Shown: positions 1 through 7,350, numbered from the stretch's first letter. The stretch: 64,000 nucleotides of DNA from an uncultured Monoglobus sp. (GCA_947625055.1 CANQMT010000006.1:1-64000), one strand, 5' to 3'. Program-made: numbers and translations. Notes: a model not told the origin generated them from the sequence alone.

Positions 1-71
1 CACAGTAGTTAAGCTTCTCAGCGCCGAAAATACTTGGCGGGCAACTGCCCGGGAACATAGGACGCTGCCGG
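1..71 (+). rRNA. rrf: 5S ribosomal RNA, 3' part (cut by window start)
   Basis: The first about 71 bases match the 3' two-thirds of a bacterial 5S rRNA, including the AGTTAAGC block, the AGCGCCGAAA-type segment and the closing GGACGCTGCCGG. The 5' part lies outside the window, so an rRNA operon precedes it. The exact 3' end is estimated from the family. Confidence 0.85.
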
Positions 72-77
72 AACAAA

Positions 78-101
78 GAGCTTACATAGTAATGTAAGCT
101 C
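78..101 (+). other. Perfect 10-bp stem-loop between 5S rRNA and tRNA-Asn
   Basis: GAGCTTACAT, loop AGTA, ATGTAAGCTC form a perfect hairpin. No T-run follows, so it is more likely a processing signal in the rRNA-tRNA transcript than a terminator. Confidence 0.6.
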
Positions 102-107
102 AAATAT

Positions 108-183
108 TCCTCTATAGCTCAGTTGGTAGAGCATGCGGCTGTTAACCGCAGGGTCGTTGGTTCGAGTCCAACTGGAGGAGCCA
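108..183 (+). tRNA. tRNA-Asn (anticodon GTT)
   Basis: A complete cloverleaf: acceptor TCCTCTA pairs with TGGAGGA, the anticodon arm is TGCGG/CTGTTAA/CCGCA giving anticodon GTT, the T arm is GTTGG-TTCGAGT-CCAAC, and CCA is encoded. It follows the 5S gene with no promoter between, so it is probably the last gene of the rRNA operon. Confidence 0.97.
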
Positions 184-220
184 AAAAGGCCTCGGAAAAA
201 TCCGGGGCTTTTTAGTTTTG
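184..220 (+). terminator. Rho-independent terminator of the rRNA-tRNA-Asn unit
   Basis: The stem GCCTCGG/CCGGGGC has a short A-rich loop, is flanked by AAAAA and TTTTT, and starts right after the tRNA CCA end. Confidence 0.85.
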
Positions 221-330
221 TATAAAATTGATGAAAACACGATTTTACGGGCGGCCGGGGTCGTCCGCCCCTACGGGTTTGATACAATTCGTACGGATTG
301 TGGCGATCAGATATATCTCCGGCACCGTAG

Positions 331-349
331 GGGCGGATATTATCCGCCC
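331..349 (+). repeat. Dispersed palindrome GGGCGGATATTATCCGCCC, copy 1
   Basis: Two 9-bp arms around a single central T, preceded by GTAG. Other copies in the window: 561-579 (one mismatch), 40821-40839 (reverse), 55572-55590, 61749-61767 and 62015-62033. All are intergenic. Confidence 0.9.
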
Positions 350-612
350 GCTCTATTTACTAATCGCTAATCACTACGTTGGGGCGTTGGTTCGAGTTGG
401 GCTGGAGGAGCCAAAAAAGCCTCGGAAAAATCCGGGGCTTTTTAGTTTTGTATAAAATTGATGAAAACACGATTTTACAGGCGGCCGGGGTCGTCCGCCC
501 CTACGGGTTTGATACAATTCGTACGGATCGTTGCGATCCGATATATCTCCGGCGCTGTAGGTGCGGATATTATCCGCCCGCTCTATTCGCTCTTCACTGA
601 TCCCTGAGTTCG

Positions 613-843
613 CTATATTTCAGGCGGGCCGAAGTCGTAGACTTCTTTCAGATTTTCCTGCTCATCATGGGTCATTATCGCCTGCTGCTGTACCCCTGTG
701 CAGTCGGTCGCGGATGAGGCGCTGCCCATATCAAATTTGCCTTCTATATCCTCGATTTTTTTGGACTTCTGATTTTTATTTTTGATGTTCGACTTTGTGT
801 TGTCAAGCCACGTATTGTTAACGTTCTTTGTCTTCAATCTCAT
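613..843 (-). CDS. Small conserved-looking protein, function unknown
   Basis: A 76-residue, very polar protein with a Lys/Asn-rich N-terminal half and a C-terminal half carrying GSASSATDCTG and an acidic tail. It looks like a family of short clostridial proteins ending in a similar SSATDCTG motif, from memory only. AAGGAG lies 2 nt before ATG at 843 but 8 nt before a TTG at 837, so the true start may be TTG 837. No membrane segment or signal peptide is visible. It stands alone between the tandem repeat and the divergent phosphofructokinase gene. Confidence 0.6.
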   Translation of the reverse strand: MRLKTKNVNNTWLDNTKSNIKNKNQKSKKIEDIEGKFDMGSASSATDCTGVQQQAIMTHDEQENLKEVYDFGPPEI

Positions 844-968
844 CACTCCTTCAAAAGAATGTTCGGTTTTTCAACATATATTTTTCTCTGTCTGAATAGA
901 ATTAAACCCGGAAAAATTTTATTGTGTTTTTTACCAATTTTTAACGTGAAAATTTTATAAAATAAACA

Positions 969-997
969 TTGAATTATTATCGGGGATTTGATATAAT
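969..997 (+). promoter_or_regulatory. Sigma-A type promoter for phosphofructokinase
   Basis: TTGAAT (969-974), 17-bp spacer, TATAAT (992-997), giving a leader of about 120 nt. The gap from 844 to 1124 is AT-rich and otherwise shows only this element. Confidence 0.7.
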
Positions 998-1124
998 GAT
1001 TTGTGGAAATGGTATATTTATTGAATTTGTAAATTAAAAATTTTATTAAAAAAGCCTAATTTTATAAAAATCCAGGCTTATTCCCGTTTTGCACGCGGGA
1101 TATAATTTGAAAGGAGCGATTATT

Positions 1125-2351
1125 TTGGTAAAAGGAAATGTAGTTGTCGGTCAGTCCGGAGGCCCCACATCGGTTATAAACTCCAGCCTTGTCGGTGTTT
1201 TTAAGGCCGCTAAGGACGCGGGTGTTGAAAAGATATACGGCATGCGCAACGGTATTGAGGGTTTCCTCAACAAAAAGGTGATAGACATGTCCGACTATGT
1301 TAAGAACGAGCTGGACATTGAGCTTTTAAAGAGAACTCCCTCGTCGTTTTTGGGTACCTGCCGTTTCAAGCTGCCCAGCGTTGAGGAGAGCGAGTCCACC
1401 TACAGCCTGCTGTTCAACAACATGAACGAGCTCGGAATTAAATATTTCTTCTATATCGGCGGCAACGACTCGATGGATACGATAAAGAAGCTTTCGAATT
1501 ACGCCGAGACGATCGGCAGCGACATCAAGTTCATGGGCGTTCCCAAGACGATCGACAACGACCTTGCGGTAACTGACCACACGCCGGGCTACGGCAGCGC
1601 GGCGAAATACATAGCCTCGGCTATGAAGGAGATCATACGCGACGTCAACACCTACCCGACCGAGTCCGTGACGATCGTTGAGATCATGGGCAGAAACGCG
1701 GGCTGGCTCACGGCGGCCGCCGCGCTTTCGAGGGCTGAGGACTGCTGCGGCCCCGATCTTATCTATCTGCCCGAGGTCGAGTTTGACTATGACAAGTTCA
1801 TCGAGAAGGTAAAAGAGATAAAGGCCAAAAAGACCGCTGTTATTATCGCGGTTTCCGAGGGTATCAAGCTGGCAAACGGCAAGTATGTCTGCGAGGACAA
1901 CAAGCAGGCGACGTTTGAGGACTCCTTCGGCCACAAGTCGCTGGGCGGCACTGCGCTTTACCTTGCAGACCTTGTAGGCGCGAAGCTTGGCATCAAGTCA
2001 AGAGGTATCGTGTTCAGCACCCTGCAGCGCTGCGCTTCGCACATCGTTTCAAGACGCGACATAACCGAGGCGTTCATGGCGGGCAGCGAGGCGGCTCAGG
2101 CGGCGTTTAACGGCGAGACCGGCAAGATGATAATCTTCACAAGGACCTCGAACGAGCCCTACAACATCACGACCTCGACATACGACGTTAACAAGATCGC
2201 CAATATCGAGAAGGTTGTTCCCGACGAGTGGATAATCAACGACGGCACATATGTTTCCGATGAGTTCATTACATACTGCCGACCGCTGATAATCGGCGAG
2301 CTTATCCCGTTCATGGTTGACGGCCTGCCCAGACATCTGTATCTTGATTAA
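1125..2351 (+). CDS. pfp: Pyrophosphate-type 6-phosphofructokinase
   Basis: Phosphorylates fructose 6-phosphate to fructose 1,6-bisphosphate, most likely with PPi as donor. The 408-residue protein has the PFK fold motifs GQSGGPTS near the N-terminus, GGNDSMDT near residue 112, PKTIDNDL near 139 and EIMGRNAGW. Asp at the second position of the GG(N/D)D motif and Lys in PKTIDND are the PPi-enzyme signatures; ATP enzymes have GGDG and PGTIDND. The TTG at 1125 is preferred because AAGGAG lies 8 nt before it; an upstream in-frame TTG at 1089 has no such site. The PPi reaction is reversible in known relatives. Confidence 0.9.
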   Translation: MVKGNVVVGQSGGPTSVINSSLVGVFKAAKDAGVEKIYGMRNGIEGFLNKKVIDMSDYVKNELDIELLKRTPSSFLGTCRFKLPSVEESESTYSLLFNNMNELGIKYFFYIGGNDSMDTIKKLSNYAETIGSDIKFMGVPKTIDNDLAVTDHTPGYGSAAKYIASAMKEIIRDVNTYPTESVTIVEIMGRNAGWLTAAAALSRAEDCCGPDLIYLPEVEFDYDKFIEKVKEIKAKKTAVIIAVSEGIKLANGKYVCEDNKQATFEDSFGHKSLGGTALYLADLVGAKLGIKSRGIVFSTLQRCASHIVSRRDITEAFMAGSEAAQAAFNGETGKMIIFTRTSNEPYNITTSTYDVNKIANIEKVVPDEWIINDGTYVSDEFITYCRPLIIGELIPFMVDGLPRHLYLD

Positions 2352-2361
2352 TTCGGCAGAG

Positions 2362-2392
2362 AAAAGCCCGGGGAAAACTCCCCGGGCTTTTT
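2362..2392 (+). terminator. Rho-independent terminator after pfp
   Basis: AAAAGCCCGGGG, loop AAAACT, then CCCCGGGCTTTTT: a perfect GC-rich stem with a T-run 10 nt after the stop codon. Confidence 0.92.
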
Positions 2393-2488
2393 GACTGTTT
2401 TTTCTGTTAGGGGAAAAGTTAAAAAATTAATTATCAAGCGTTTCGGAATTTTAGGCGGTCGGAAAATAATATTTATTATATAATTTAC

Positions 2489-2517
2489 TTGCATAAATAT
2501 AATACTTGTGATAAAAT
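2489..2517 (+). promoter_or_regulatory. Promoter of the AbrB/PIN toxin-antitoxin operon
   Basis: TTGCAT (2489-2494), 17-bp spacer, TAAAAT (2512-2517). The -10 box directly abuts a 24-bp palindrome. Confidence 0.7.
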
Positions 2518-2541
2518 ATAAGTAGGGTAATCCCTACTTAT
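2518..2541 (+). promoter_or_regulatory. 24-bp palindromic operator candidate of the toxin-antitoxin operon
   Basis: ATAAGTAGGG, loop TAAT, CCCTACTTAT: perfect 10-bp arms placed at the expected transcription start, right after the -10 box. AbrB-fold antitoxins commonly repress their own operons by binding such sites, so this is the likely binding site. Confidence 0.6.
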
Positions 2542-2562
2542 TTGTTGAAAGGCGGTTATAAT

Positions 2563-2835
2563 ATGAATTCTGTTATAGTTGACAGCGCCAAAGTTATGGC
2601 AAAAGGACAGATCACGCTGCCCAAAGATATACGCGACGCGCTGAAAATAACTTCCGGCGACAGAGTCACTCTTGTATATAAAAATGGTCAGGTTATCCTC
2701 ATGAATTCCGCTGTATATGCGATGAAGATTTTAAACGCCGGAATGAAAGGCGAGGCAAAAAAATCCGGTCTTGAAACCGATGATGACATTAACGCTCTTG
2801 TAAGCGCGATGAGAGCGGATGACGAGGGCGTATGA
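2563..2835 (+). CDS. AbrB/MazE-fold antitoxin
   Basis: A DNA-binding antitoxin partner of the PIN gene. The 90-residue protein opens with a SpoVT/AbrB-type swapped-hairpin domain (AKGQITLPKDIRDAL and GDRVTLVYKNGQV, about residues 10-48), followed by a helical, acidic C-terminal tail that would wrap the toxin. ATG 2563 is chosen because GAAAGGCGG precedes it; an in-frame TTG at 2542 lies inside the operator. Its stop overlaps the toxin start by 4 bp (ATGA). Confidence 0.85.
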   Translation: MNSVIVDSAKVMAKGQITLPKDIRDALKITSGDRVTLVYKNGQVILMNSAVYAMKILNAGMKGEAKKSGLETDDDINALVSAMRADDEGV

Positions 2836-3233
2836 AAGTTCTGATTGACACAAACATTCTTATCTCAGCCGTTTTGTCGGACAAGGGCACACCGTATCGG
2901 GCGTATATGAAAGCGGTTTCGCATCCGTACCGCGGCGTTATATGCGAGCAAAATATAGACGAATTGCGCAGAGTATGGAACAGGAAGTTTCCGTCAAAAA
3001 TCAATCTTCTTAACGATTTTTTGGCCGTTGCGCTGACTGCGCTTGAGTTAATCGGGATCCCGGACGAAAAATATAAATGTGAGCATAATTTGCGCGATAT
3101 TAAAGACAGGCCGATTCTCCGCGCTGCGGCGCGGGCCGGCGTGGATATTATACTGACCGGAGATAAAGATTTTCTTGAATTGGAAATTGAAAAGCCGAAA
3201 CCGATGACCGCGTCTGAATTTTTAAATCTGTAA
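2832..3233 (+). CDS. PIN-domain toxin (putative ribonuclease)
   Basis: A 133-residue single PIN domain of the type paired with AbrB-like antitoxins. The acidic residues expected for the metal site are visible: Asp in LIDTNIL (residue 6), Glu/Asp in NIDELRR, Asp in DIKDRPIL and Asp in TGDKDFLEL. Members of this family cleave RNA and are held inactive by the antitoxin. It is translationally coupled to the upstream gene by ATGA and ends just before a shared bidirectional terminator. The target RNA is unknown. Confidence 0.85.
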   Translation: MKVLIDTNILISAVLSDKGTPYRAYMKAVSHPYRGVICEQNIDELRRVWNRKFPSKINLLNDFLAVALTALELIGIPDEKYKCEHNLRDIKDRPILRAAARAGVDIILTGDKDFLELEIEKPKPMTASEFLNL

Positions 3234-3235
3234 AT

Positions 3236-3275
3236 AAAAACTCGAATTAAACCTTTTGGCTTAATTCGAGTTTTT
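3236..3275. terminator. Bidirectional terminator between PIN toxin and tRNA-Pro
   Basis: AAAAACTCGAATTAA, 10-nt loop, TTAATTCGAGTTTTT: a perfect 15-bp stem that gives a T-run on both strands. Its last base is also the A of the encoded CCA end of tRNA-Pro on the minus strand. Confidence 0.9.
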
Positions 3276-3351
3276 GGTCGGGGTTACAGGATTTGAACCT
3301 GCGGCCCCTTGGTCCCAAACCAAGTGCGCTACCAAACTGCGCCAAACCCCG
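3275..3351 (-). tRNA. tRNA-Pro (anticodon TGG)
   Basis: On the minus strand the acceptor CGGGGTT pairs with AACCCCG, the anticodon arm is CTTGG/TTTGGGA/CCAAG giving TGG, the T loop is TTCAAAT, and CCA is encoded. Confidence 0.97.
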
Positions 3352-3364
3352 ATACAACTTATTA

Positions 3365-3393
3365 ATTATACAGTCTTTTTCCGTTTTTGTCAA
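3365..3393 (-). promoter_or_regulatory. Consensus promoter of tRNA-Pro
   Basis: On the minus strand TTGACA (3393-3388), exactly 17 bp, TATAAT (3370-3365): a perfect sigma-A match close upstream of the tRNA. Confidence 0.88.
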
Positions 3394-3452
3394 GGTAATT
3401 CTGTTGATTTGCTCTTGTTCAAAATCCCCAATTTAGCGGGATAAAATTCTAC

Positions 3453-3470
3453 TTGTCAATTGATTGACAA
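3453..3470. promoter_or_regulatory. Rex-like operator overlapping the hydrogenase promoter
   Basis: TTGTCAATTGATTGACAA is a perfect 7+4+7 palindrome that fits the Rex consensus TTGTTAA-N4-TTAACAA at all but one symmetric position per arm. It covers the -35 box (3464-3469), so binding would block RNA polymerase. Rex is a known NADH/NAD+ sensor controlling clostridial fermentation and hydrogenase genes. Binding here is inferred. Confidence 0.6.
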
Positions 3471-3492
3471 TAGGGAGGCTATCCTATATAAT
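3464..3492 (+). promoter_or_regulatory. Consensus promoter of the hydrogenase gene
   Basis: TTGACA (3464-3469), 17-bp spacer, TATAAT (3487-3492), with a leader of about 60 nt. Confidence 0.88.
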
Positions 3493-3559
3493 TATAATGT
3501 ATATTTATAGGGCGCGGATCGCTGTGCGCCGAATCAATTGATATGCGGAGGAGAGTATT

Positions 3560-5020
3560 ATGGATAACAAAGCGGCTCAGAGAAAGTTCGACACCAAGGT
3601 CCAGTATTTAAAATATAAAGTCCTGCGCGAGGTCGCGCGCCACGCCTATGACGACACGCTGACCGGCAGCTTCAACGAGATCGCCAAGCAGATCGTCAAA
3701 AACAAGGCCACTATGCGCTGCTGCATCTATAAGGAGAGAGCGATCGTCAACGAGCGCATCGGTCTCGCGAGCGGCGGCCACAAGGAGATCGACAACATAA
3801 TCGAGGTCCTTGACATTGCCTGTGATGAGTGCCCGATGGACGGATATGAGGTAACGCATATGTGCCGCGGCTGCCTCGCCCACCGCTGTGAGGACGTGTG
3901 CAAGCGCGGCGCGATCACCTTTGACGAGAACCAGAAGGCGCATATCGACAAGGAAAAATGCGTCAACTGCGGCATGTGCGCCAAGGTCTGCCCCTACAGC
4001 GCGATCATGAACGTTGAGCGCCCGTGCGTCAAGGCCTGCAAGGTCAAGGCGATAAGCATGAACGCCGAGCACGCCGCGCAGATCGACATAAGCAAATGCA
4101 TCAATTGCGGCGCCTGCGTTTATCAGTGCCCATGGGGAGCGATAACCGACAAGTCGTACATAATCGAGGTCGTGAACATGCTCAAAGAGCGCGGGACAGA
4201 AAAGCGGGACAAAGGCCGTCTCTACGCGGTTATCGCGCCGTCTATCTCGGGACAGTTCTCGTATAGCAACGTAAAGTTGGGTCAGGTCGTTACCGGGATT
4301 AAAAAGCTCGGCTTTGACGATGTTGTGGAGGCGGCTCTGGGTGCAGACATTGTTGCGTATTATGAGGCCAAAGAGCTCGCCGAGACGGGTTTTCTGACCA
4401 GTTCGTGTTGCCCGGCGTTTGTGGACTTTGTGAAGAAAAATTTCCCGCAGCTTAAAAACAACATTTCACACAACCCGTCGCCGATGGTCGCGATCTCAAT
4501 GCTGATAAAAGAGCGCGACCCGGAGGCTAAGGTCGTGTTTATCGGCCCCTGCACAGCAAAGAAGGCCGAGATACGCCTTGACGAGAACAAGGATTATGTT
4601 GACAGCGCGCTCACGTTTGAGGAGCTTCAGGCGCTGTTTGACGCGAGGAATATTGACATTTCGGAGCTTGAGGAGACCGACGTCGATTCCGACATGTTCG
4701 GCGGCGCGTCGCCGTTCGGCAGGATATTCGCCCGCTGCGGCGGCCTGGCCGAGGCGGTCAGCGAGGCGCTCAAGGAGCAGGGCGAGGGCGATTTTGTGCT
4801 CAACGCTGTCTCGTGCGACGGGATCGAGGAGTGCCGTACCGCGCTGCTTAAAGCGTCAAAGGGCATCGGCGGAGTCAACTTCATCGAGGGAATGGCCTGC
4901 GTGGGCGGCTGCGTCGGAGGCGCGGGCTGTCTGACTCACGGGCCGAGAAATAAGATCGAGGTTGATAAATTCAGCCGCCAGTCGGATATTTCGATCGAGG
5001 ACGCGATAAATAATTTGTAA
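3560..5020 (+). CDS. Monomeric [FeFe] hydrogenase, group B type
   Basis: A 486-residue iron-sulfur protein. The N-terminal third carries Cys clusters CRGCLAHRCEDVC, CVNCGMCAKVCPY, CVKAC and CINCGACVYQCPW, enough for several [4Fe-4S] clusters. The C-terminal part is an H-cluster domain with all three Cys motifs: SSCCPAF near residue 282, GPCTAKK near 330, and MACVGGCVGG near 447. GPC in place of MPC, and SSCCPAF, are features I associate with group B, whose physiological role is not settled; the domain should oxidise or evolve H2 with ferredoxin. AGGAG precedes the ATG. It has its own promoter with a Rex-like site and is followed by a ferredoxin gene. Confidence 0.88.
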   Translation: MDNKAAQRKFDTKVQYLKYKVLREVARHAYDDTLTGSFNEIAKQIVKNKATMRCCIYKERAIVNERIGLASGGHKEIDNIIEVLDIACDECPMDGYEVTHMCRGCLAHRCEDVCKRGAITFDENQKAHIDKEKCVNCGMCAKVCPYSAIMNVERPCVKACKVKAISMNAEHAAQIDISKCINCGACVYQCPWGAITDKSYIIEVVNMLKERGTEKRDKGRLYAVIAPSISGQFSYSNVKLGQVVTGIKKLGFDDVVEAALGADIVAYYEAKELAETGFLTSSCCPAFVDFVKKNFPQLKNNISHNPSPMVAISMLIKERDPEAKVVFIGPCTAKKAEIRLDENKDYVDSALTFEELQALFDARNIDISELEETDVDSDMFGGASPFGRIFARCGGLAEAVSEALKEQGEGDFVLNAVSCDGIEECRTALLKASKGIGGVNFIEGMACVGGCVGGAGCLTHGPRNKIEVDKFSRQSDISIEDAINNL

Positions 5021-5057
5021 AAATAACGTTAAATTCGCGAAAACAGTGAATTTGAAC

Positions 5058-5086
5058 TTGACAAAACCGCTTATATGCTATATAAT
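5058..5086 (+). promoter_or_regulatory. Consensus promoter of the ferredoxin gene
   Basis: TTGACA (5058-5063), 17-bp spacer, TATAAT (5081-5086): a perfect match, pointing to high expression separate from the hydrogenase. Confidence 0.88.
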
Positions 5087-5131
5087 GCAAGAGTAGTTTT
5101 GAATGAAATTTTAAATAGCGAGGTGAACATA

Positions 5132-5299
5132 ATGGCTTATCAAATCAGTGATGACTGCATCAAGTGCGGTGTTTGCGCGAGCGAGTGCCCTGTTTCCTGC
5201 ATAGCGGAGGGTGATGCGAAGTATGAGATAAACGCTGACGAGTGCATTGAGTGCGGTAACTGCGCAAATGTATGTCCCGTTGACGCTCCGTCTGCATAG
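5132..5299 (+). CDS. 2[4Fe-4S] ferredoxin
   Basis: A 55-residue electron carrier of the clostridial type with two Cys motifs, CIKCGVCASECP and CIECGNCANVCP, one per cluster, and the usual near two-fold internal symmetry. It transfers electrons between pyruvate oxidation and hydrogenases. GAGGTG precedes ATG 5132; upstream in-frame starts overlap the promoter and are rejected. It lies 111 bp after the hydrogenase, is transcribed from its own strong promoter, and ends at a strong terminator. Confidence 0.95.
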   Translation: MAYQISDDCIKCGVCASECPVSCIAEGDAKYEINADECIECGNCANVCPVDAPSA

Positions 5300-5319
5300 T
5301 TTTATTTGTACTTAAAAAG

Positions 5320-5348
5320 AAAAACCGCGGCGCAGCCGTGGTTTTTTT
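5320..5348 (+). terminator. Rho-independent terminator after ferredoxin
   Basis: CCGCGGC, loop GCA, GCCGTGG followed by seven T. Confidence 0.9.
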
Positions 5349-5413
5349 GCGCCCAAAAACACAGTCCCGCGGCGCAAACCCCTGCGCTCATCGCTTCGGG
5401 TTTGCTTCTTTTT

Positions 5414-5437
5414 CCCAAAAACGCAAGCGTTTTTGGG
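5414..5437. repeat. Perfect 11-bp inverted repeat between convergent genes
   Basis: CCCAAAAACGC, AA, GCGTTTTTGGG. It sits between the ferredoxin and PEP carboxykinase terminators and could assist termination on either strand; no separate role is visible. Confidence 0.5.
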
Positions 5438-5443
5438 AGCCCT

Positions 5444-5484
5444 AAAAAACACAGCTCCGCGTGTTTTAAAAAAACGCGGGGCTG
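5444..5484 (-). terminator. Terminator of PEP carboxykinase
   Basis: On the minus strand CAGCCCCGCG pairs with CGCGGAGCTG (one wobble), followed within 2 nt by six T. Confidence 0.7.
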
Positions 5485-5520
5485 ATGAATTATTAATATT
5501 TTAAGGCATTGATAACTTGT

Positions 5521-7305
5521 TTAACCGTTTAAATTGCCGTCGAGCACTTCGAGCTGGTGCTTGATCTCGGCGGGCAGTCTGTCGCCGAACTGAGCGAAGT
5601 ATTCCTTAATGTTCTCAACGTCCTCTTTCCACGCTTCCTTGTCAACGCTGAGCAGCGCGTCAAGATCCTGGGCTGACATGTCAAGGCCGGTGGTGTCGAT
5701 GTCCGACGCGGTGGGCAGCAGACCTATCTCGCTGTCGTGCGCGTCGGCCTTGCCCGAAACTCTGTCGAGGATCCAAAGCAGGACTCTCATGTTGTCGCCG
5801 AAGCCGGGCCACATGAAGTTGCCTTCGTCGTCTTTCTTGAACCAGTTGACATGGAATATCTCGGGAGCCTTGTCGCCGAGCTTCTCGCCCATTTCAAGCC
5901 AGTGCGCGAAGTAGTCCGCCATGTTGTAGCCTACGAACGGCTTCATGGCCATGGGGTCGCGTCTTACAACGCCGACCGCGCCTGCCGCTGCGGCTGTTGT
6001 CTCGGAGGCCATTGTCGCGCCGACAAAAACGCCGTGCTTCCAGTCGCGGGCCTGATATACCAGCGGAGCCGTCTTTGCGCGGCGGCCGCCAAAGATAATG
6101 GCCGAGATCGGAACGCCCTGCGGATTTTCAAATTCGGGCGAAATGCAGGGGCAGTTCTTTGCCGGAGCGGTAAATCTCGAGTTGGGGTGGGCCAGATTGC
6201 CCTCATAGGTCGTGCCGTCAACTTTCTCGCCAAGCCAGTTGGTGCAGTTCTTGGGCGGGTTCTTGTCAAGACCTTCCCACCATACGGTCATGTCGTCGTT
6301 GTTTATTGCGACGTTTGTGAATATTGTGTTCTTCTTGGTCGACTCAAGCGCGTTGAAGTTGGTCTTTTCGCTTGTTCCGGGAGCCACGCCGAAAAATCCC
6401 GACTCGGGATTGATCGCGTAGAGTCTGCCGTCCTCGGGGTTGATCCTCAGCCACGCGATATCGTCGCCGACGGTCCAGACCTTATATCCCTTTTTCTTCA
6501 GATACTCGGGCGGGATCAGCATCGCGAGGTTTGTCTTTCCGCAGGCGCTGGGGAACGCGGCCGCGACATACTTGACTTCGCCCTCGGGGTTTTCGAGGCC
6601 GAGTATAAGCATATGCTCCGCCATCCAGCCCTCTTTTTTGCCTAAATACGAGGCAATTCTCAGCGCGAAGCACTTCTTGCCGAGCAGAACGTTGCCGCCG
6701 TATGCCGAGTTGACCGACATGATCGTGTCGTCCTGCGGGAAGTGCACGATGTATCTCTCGTCGGGGTTAACGTCTCTCTTGGCGTGCAGGCACTTTACAA
6801 AATCGCCGTCCTCGCCGAGAGCCTCCATAACCTTGTTTCCGACTCTTGTCATGATGTCCATGTTTAAAACAACATAAATGCTGTCCGTGAGCTCAATTCC
6901 TATCTTCGAGAAAGGCGAGCCGACCGGGCCCATGGAATAGGGAATGATGTACATGGTCCGGCCTTCCATTGAGCCGTCATAGAGCTTGTTGAGCTTCGCG
7001 TACATCTGATCGGGAGCCATCCAGTTGTTGATCGGACCCGCTTCCTCCTCGGTGGGCGTGCAGATATAGGTCCTGTCCTCAACGCGGGCAACGTCGTTCT
7101 CAGCCGTTCTATGGTAGTAGCAGCCGGGAAGCTTTTCCTGGTTGAGCTTTATCATCTCGCCGGTGGCGACAGCCTCGGTGCGGAGAGCCTCAAGCTGAGC
7201 CTCGCTGCCGTCGATCCAGACAACTTTGTCGGGACGGCAGAGGTCGATCTGAGCCTGAAGCCATGTATTTACTTTTTCGTTATTGCATTTTGTGAATTCT
7301 GCCAT
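5521..7305 (-). CDS. pckG: Phosphoenolpyruvate carboxykinase, GTP type
   Basis: Interconverts oxaloacetate + GTP and PEP + CO2 + GDP. At 594 residues it has the usual GTP-enzyme length. Diagnostic motifs are the P-loop FPSACGKTNLAML (about residue 250), the kinase-2 motif VGDDIAWLR, GFFGVAPGTS, and FGGRRAKTAPLV with HGVFVGATMASE downstream; ATP-type enzymes have a different P-loop (GLSGTGKT). AAGGAGG precedes the ATG. It is a single-gene unit with its own promoter and terminator. In fermenters it often runs towards oxaloacetate to conserve energy; direction here is not shown by sequence. Confidence 0.96.
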   Translation of the reverse strand: MAEFTKCNNEKVNTWLQAQIDLCRPDKVVWIDGSEAQLEALRTEAVATGEMIKLNQEKLPGCYYHRTAENDVARVEDRTYICTPTEEEAGPINNWMAPDQMYAKLNKLYDGSMEGRTMYIIPYSMGPVGSPFSKIGIELTDSIYVVLNMDIMTRVGNKVMEALGEDGDFVKCLHAKRDVNPDERYIVHFPQDDTIMSVNSAYGGNVLLGKKCFALRIASYLGKKEGWMAEHMLILGLENPEGEVKYVAAAFPSACGKTNLAMLIPPEYLKKKGYKVWTVGDDIAWLRINPEDGRLYAINPESGFFGVAPGTSEKTNFNALESTKKNTIFTNVAINNDDMTVWWEGLDKNPPKNCTNWLGEKVDGTTYEGNLAHPNSRFTAPAKNCPCISPEFENPQGVPISAIIFGGRRAKTAPLVYQARDWKHGVFVGATMASETTAAAAGAVGVVRRDPMAMKPFVGYNMADYFAHWLEMGEKLGDKAPEIFHVNWFKKDDEGNFMWPGFGDNMRVLLWILDRVSGKADAHDSEIGLLPTASDIDTTGLDMSAQDLDALLSVDKEAWKEDVENIKEYFAQFGDRLPAEIKHQLEVLDGNLNG

Positions 7306-7350
7306 GCAGTAATAACCTCCTTAAAGAATTGCATACATTTATTATAGGAT

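Larger units (their letters stand above)
151..590. repeat. 230-bp imperfect tandem duplication starting inside tRNA-Asn
   Basis: Bases 151-360 recur at 381-590 with a constant offset of 230. The unit holds the tRNA T-arm and acceptor 3' half, its terminator, and two palindromic repeats. The second tRNA fragment (about 381-413) has lost T-stem pairing (GTTGG opposite TGGGC), so it is a dead remnant. The second terminator (about 414-450) is intact. No gene lies here. Confidence 0.9.

Noticed and set aside
240-590. CRISPR-like spacing of palindromes
   Set aside because: Only two long, imperfect units with a 230-bp period; no short regular repeats, spacers or cas genes.
5737-6645. A 302-codon plus-strand frame
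   Set aside because: Opposite the PEP carboxykinase gene with all its motifs; no ribosome site.
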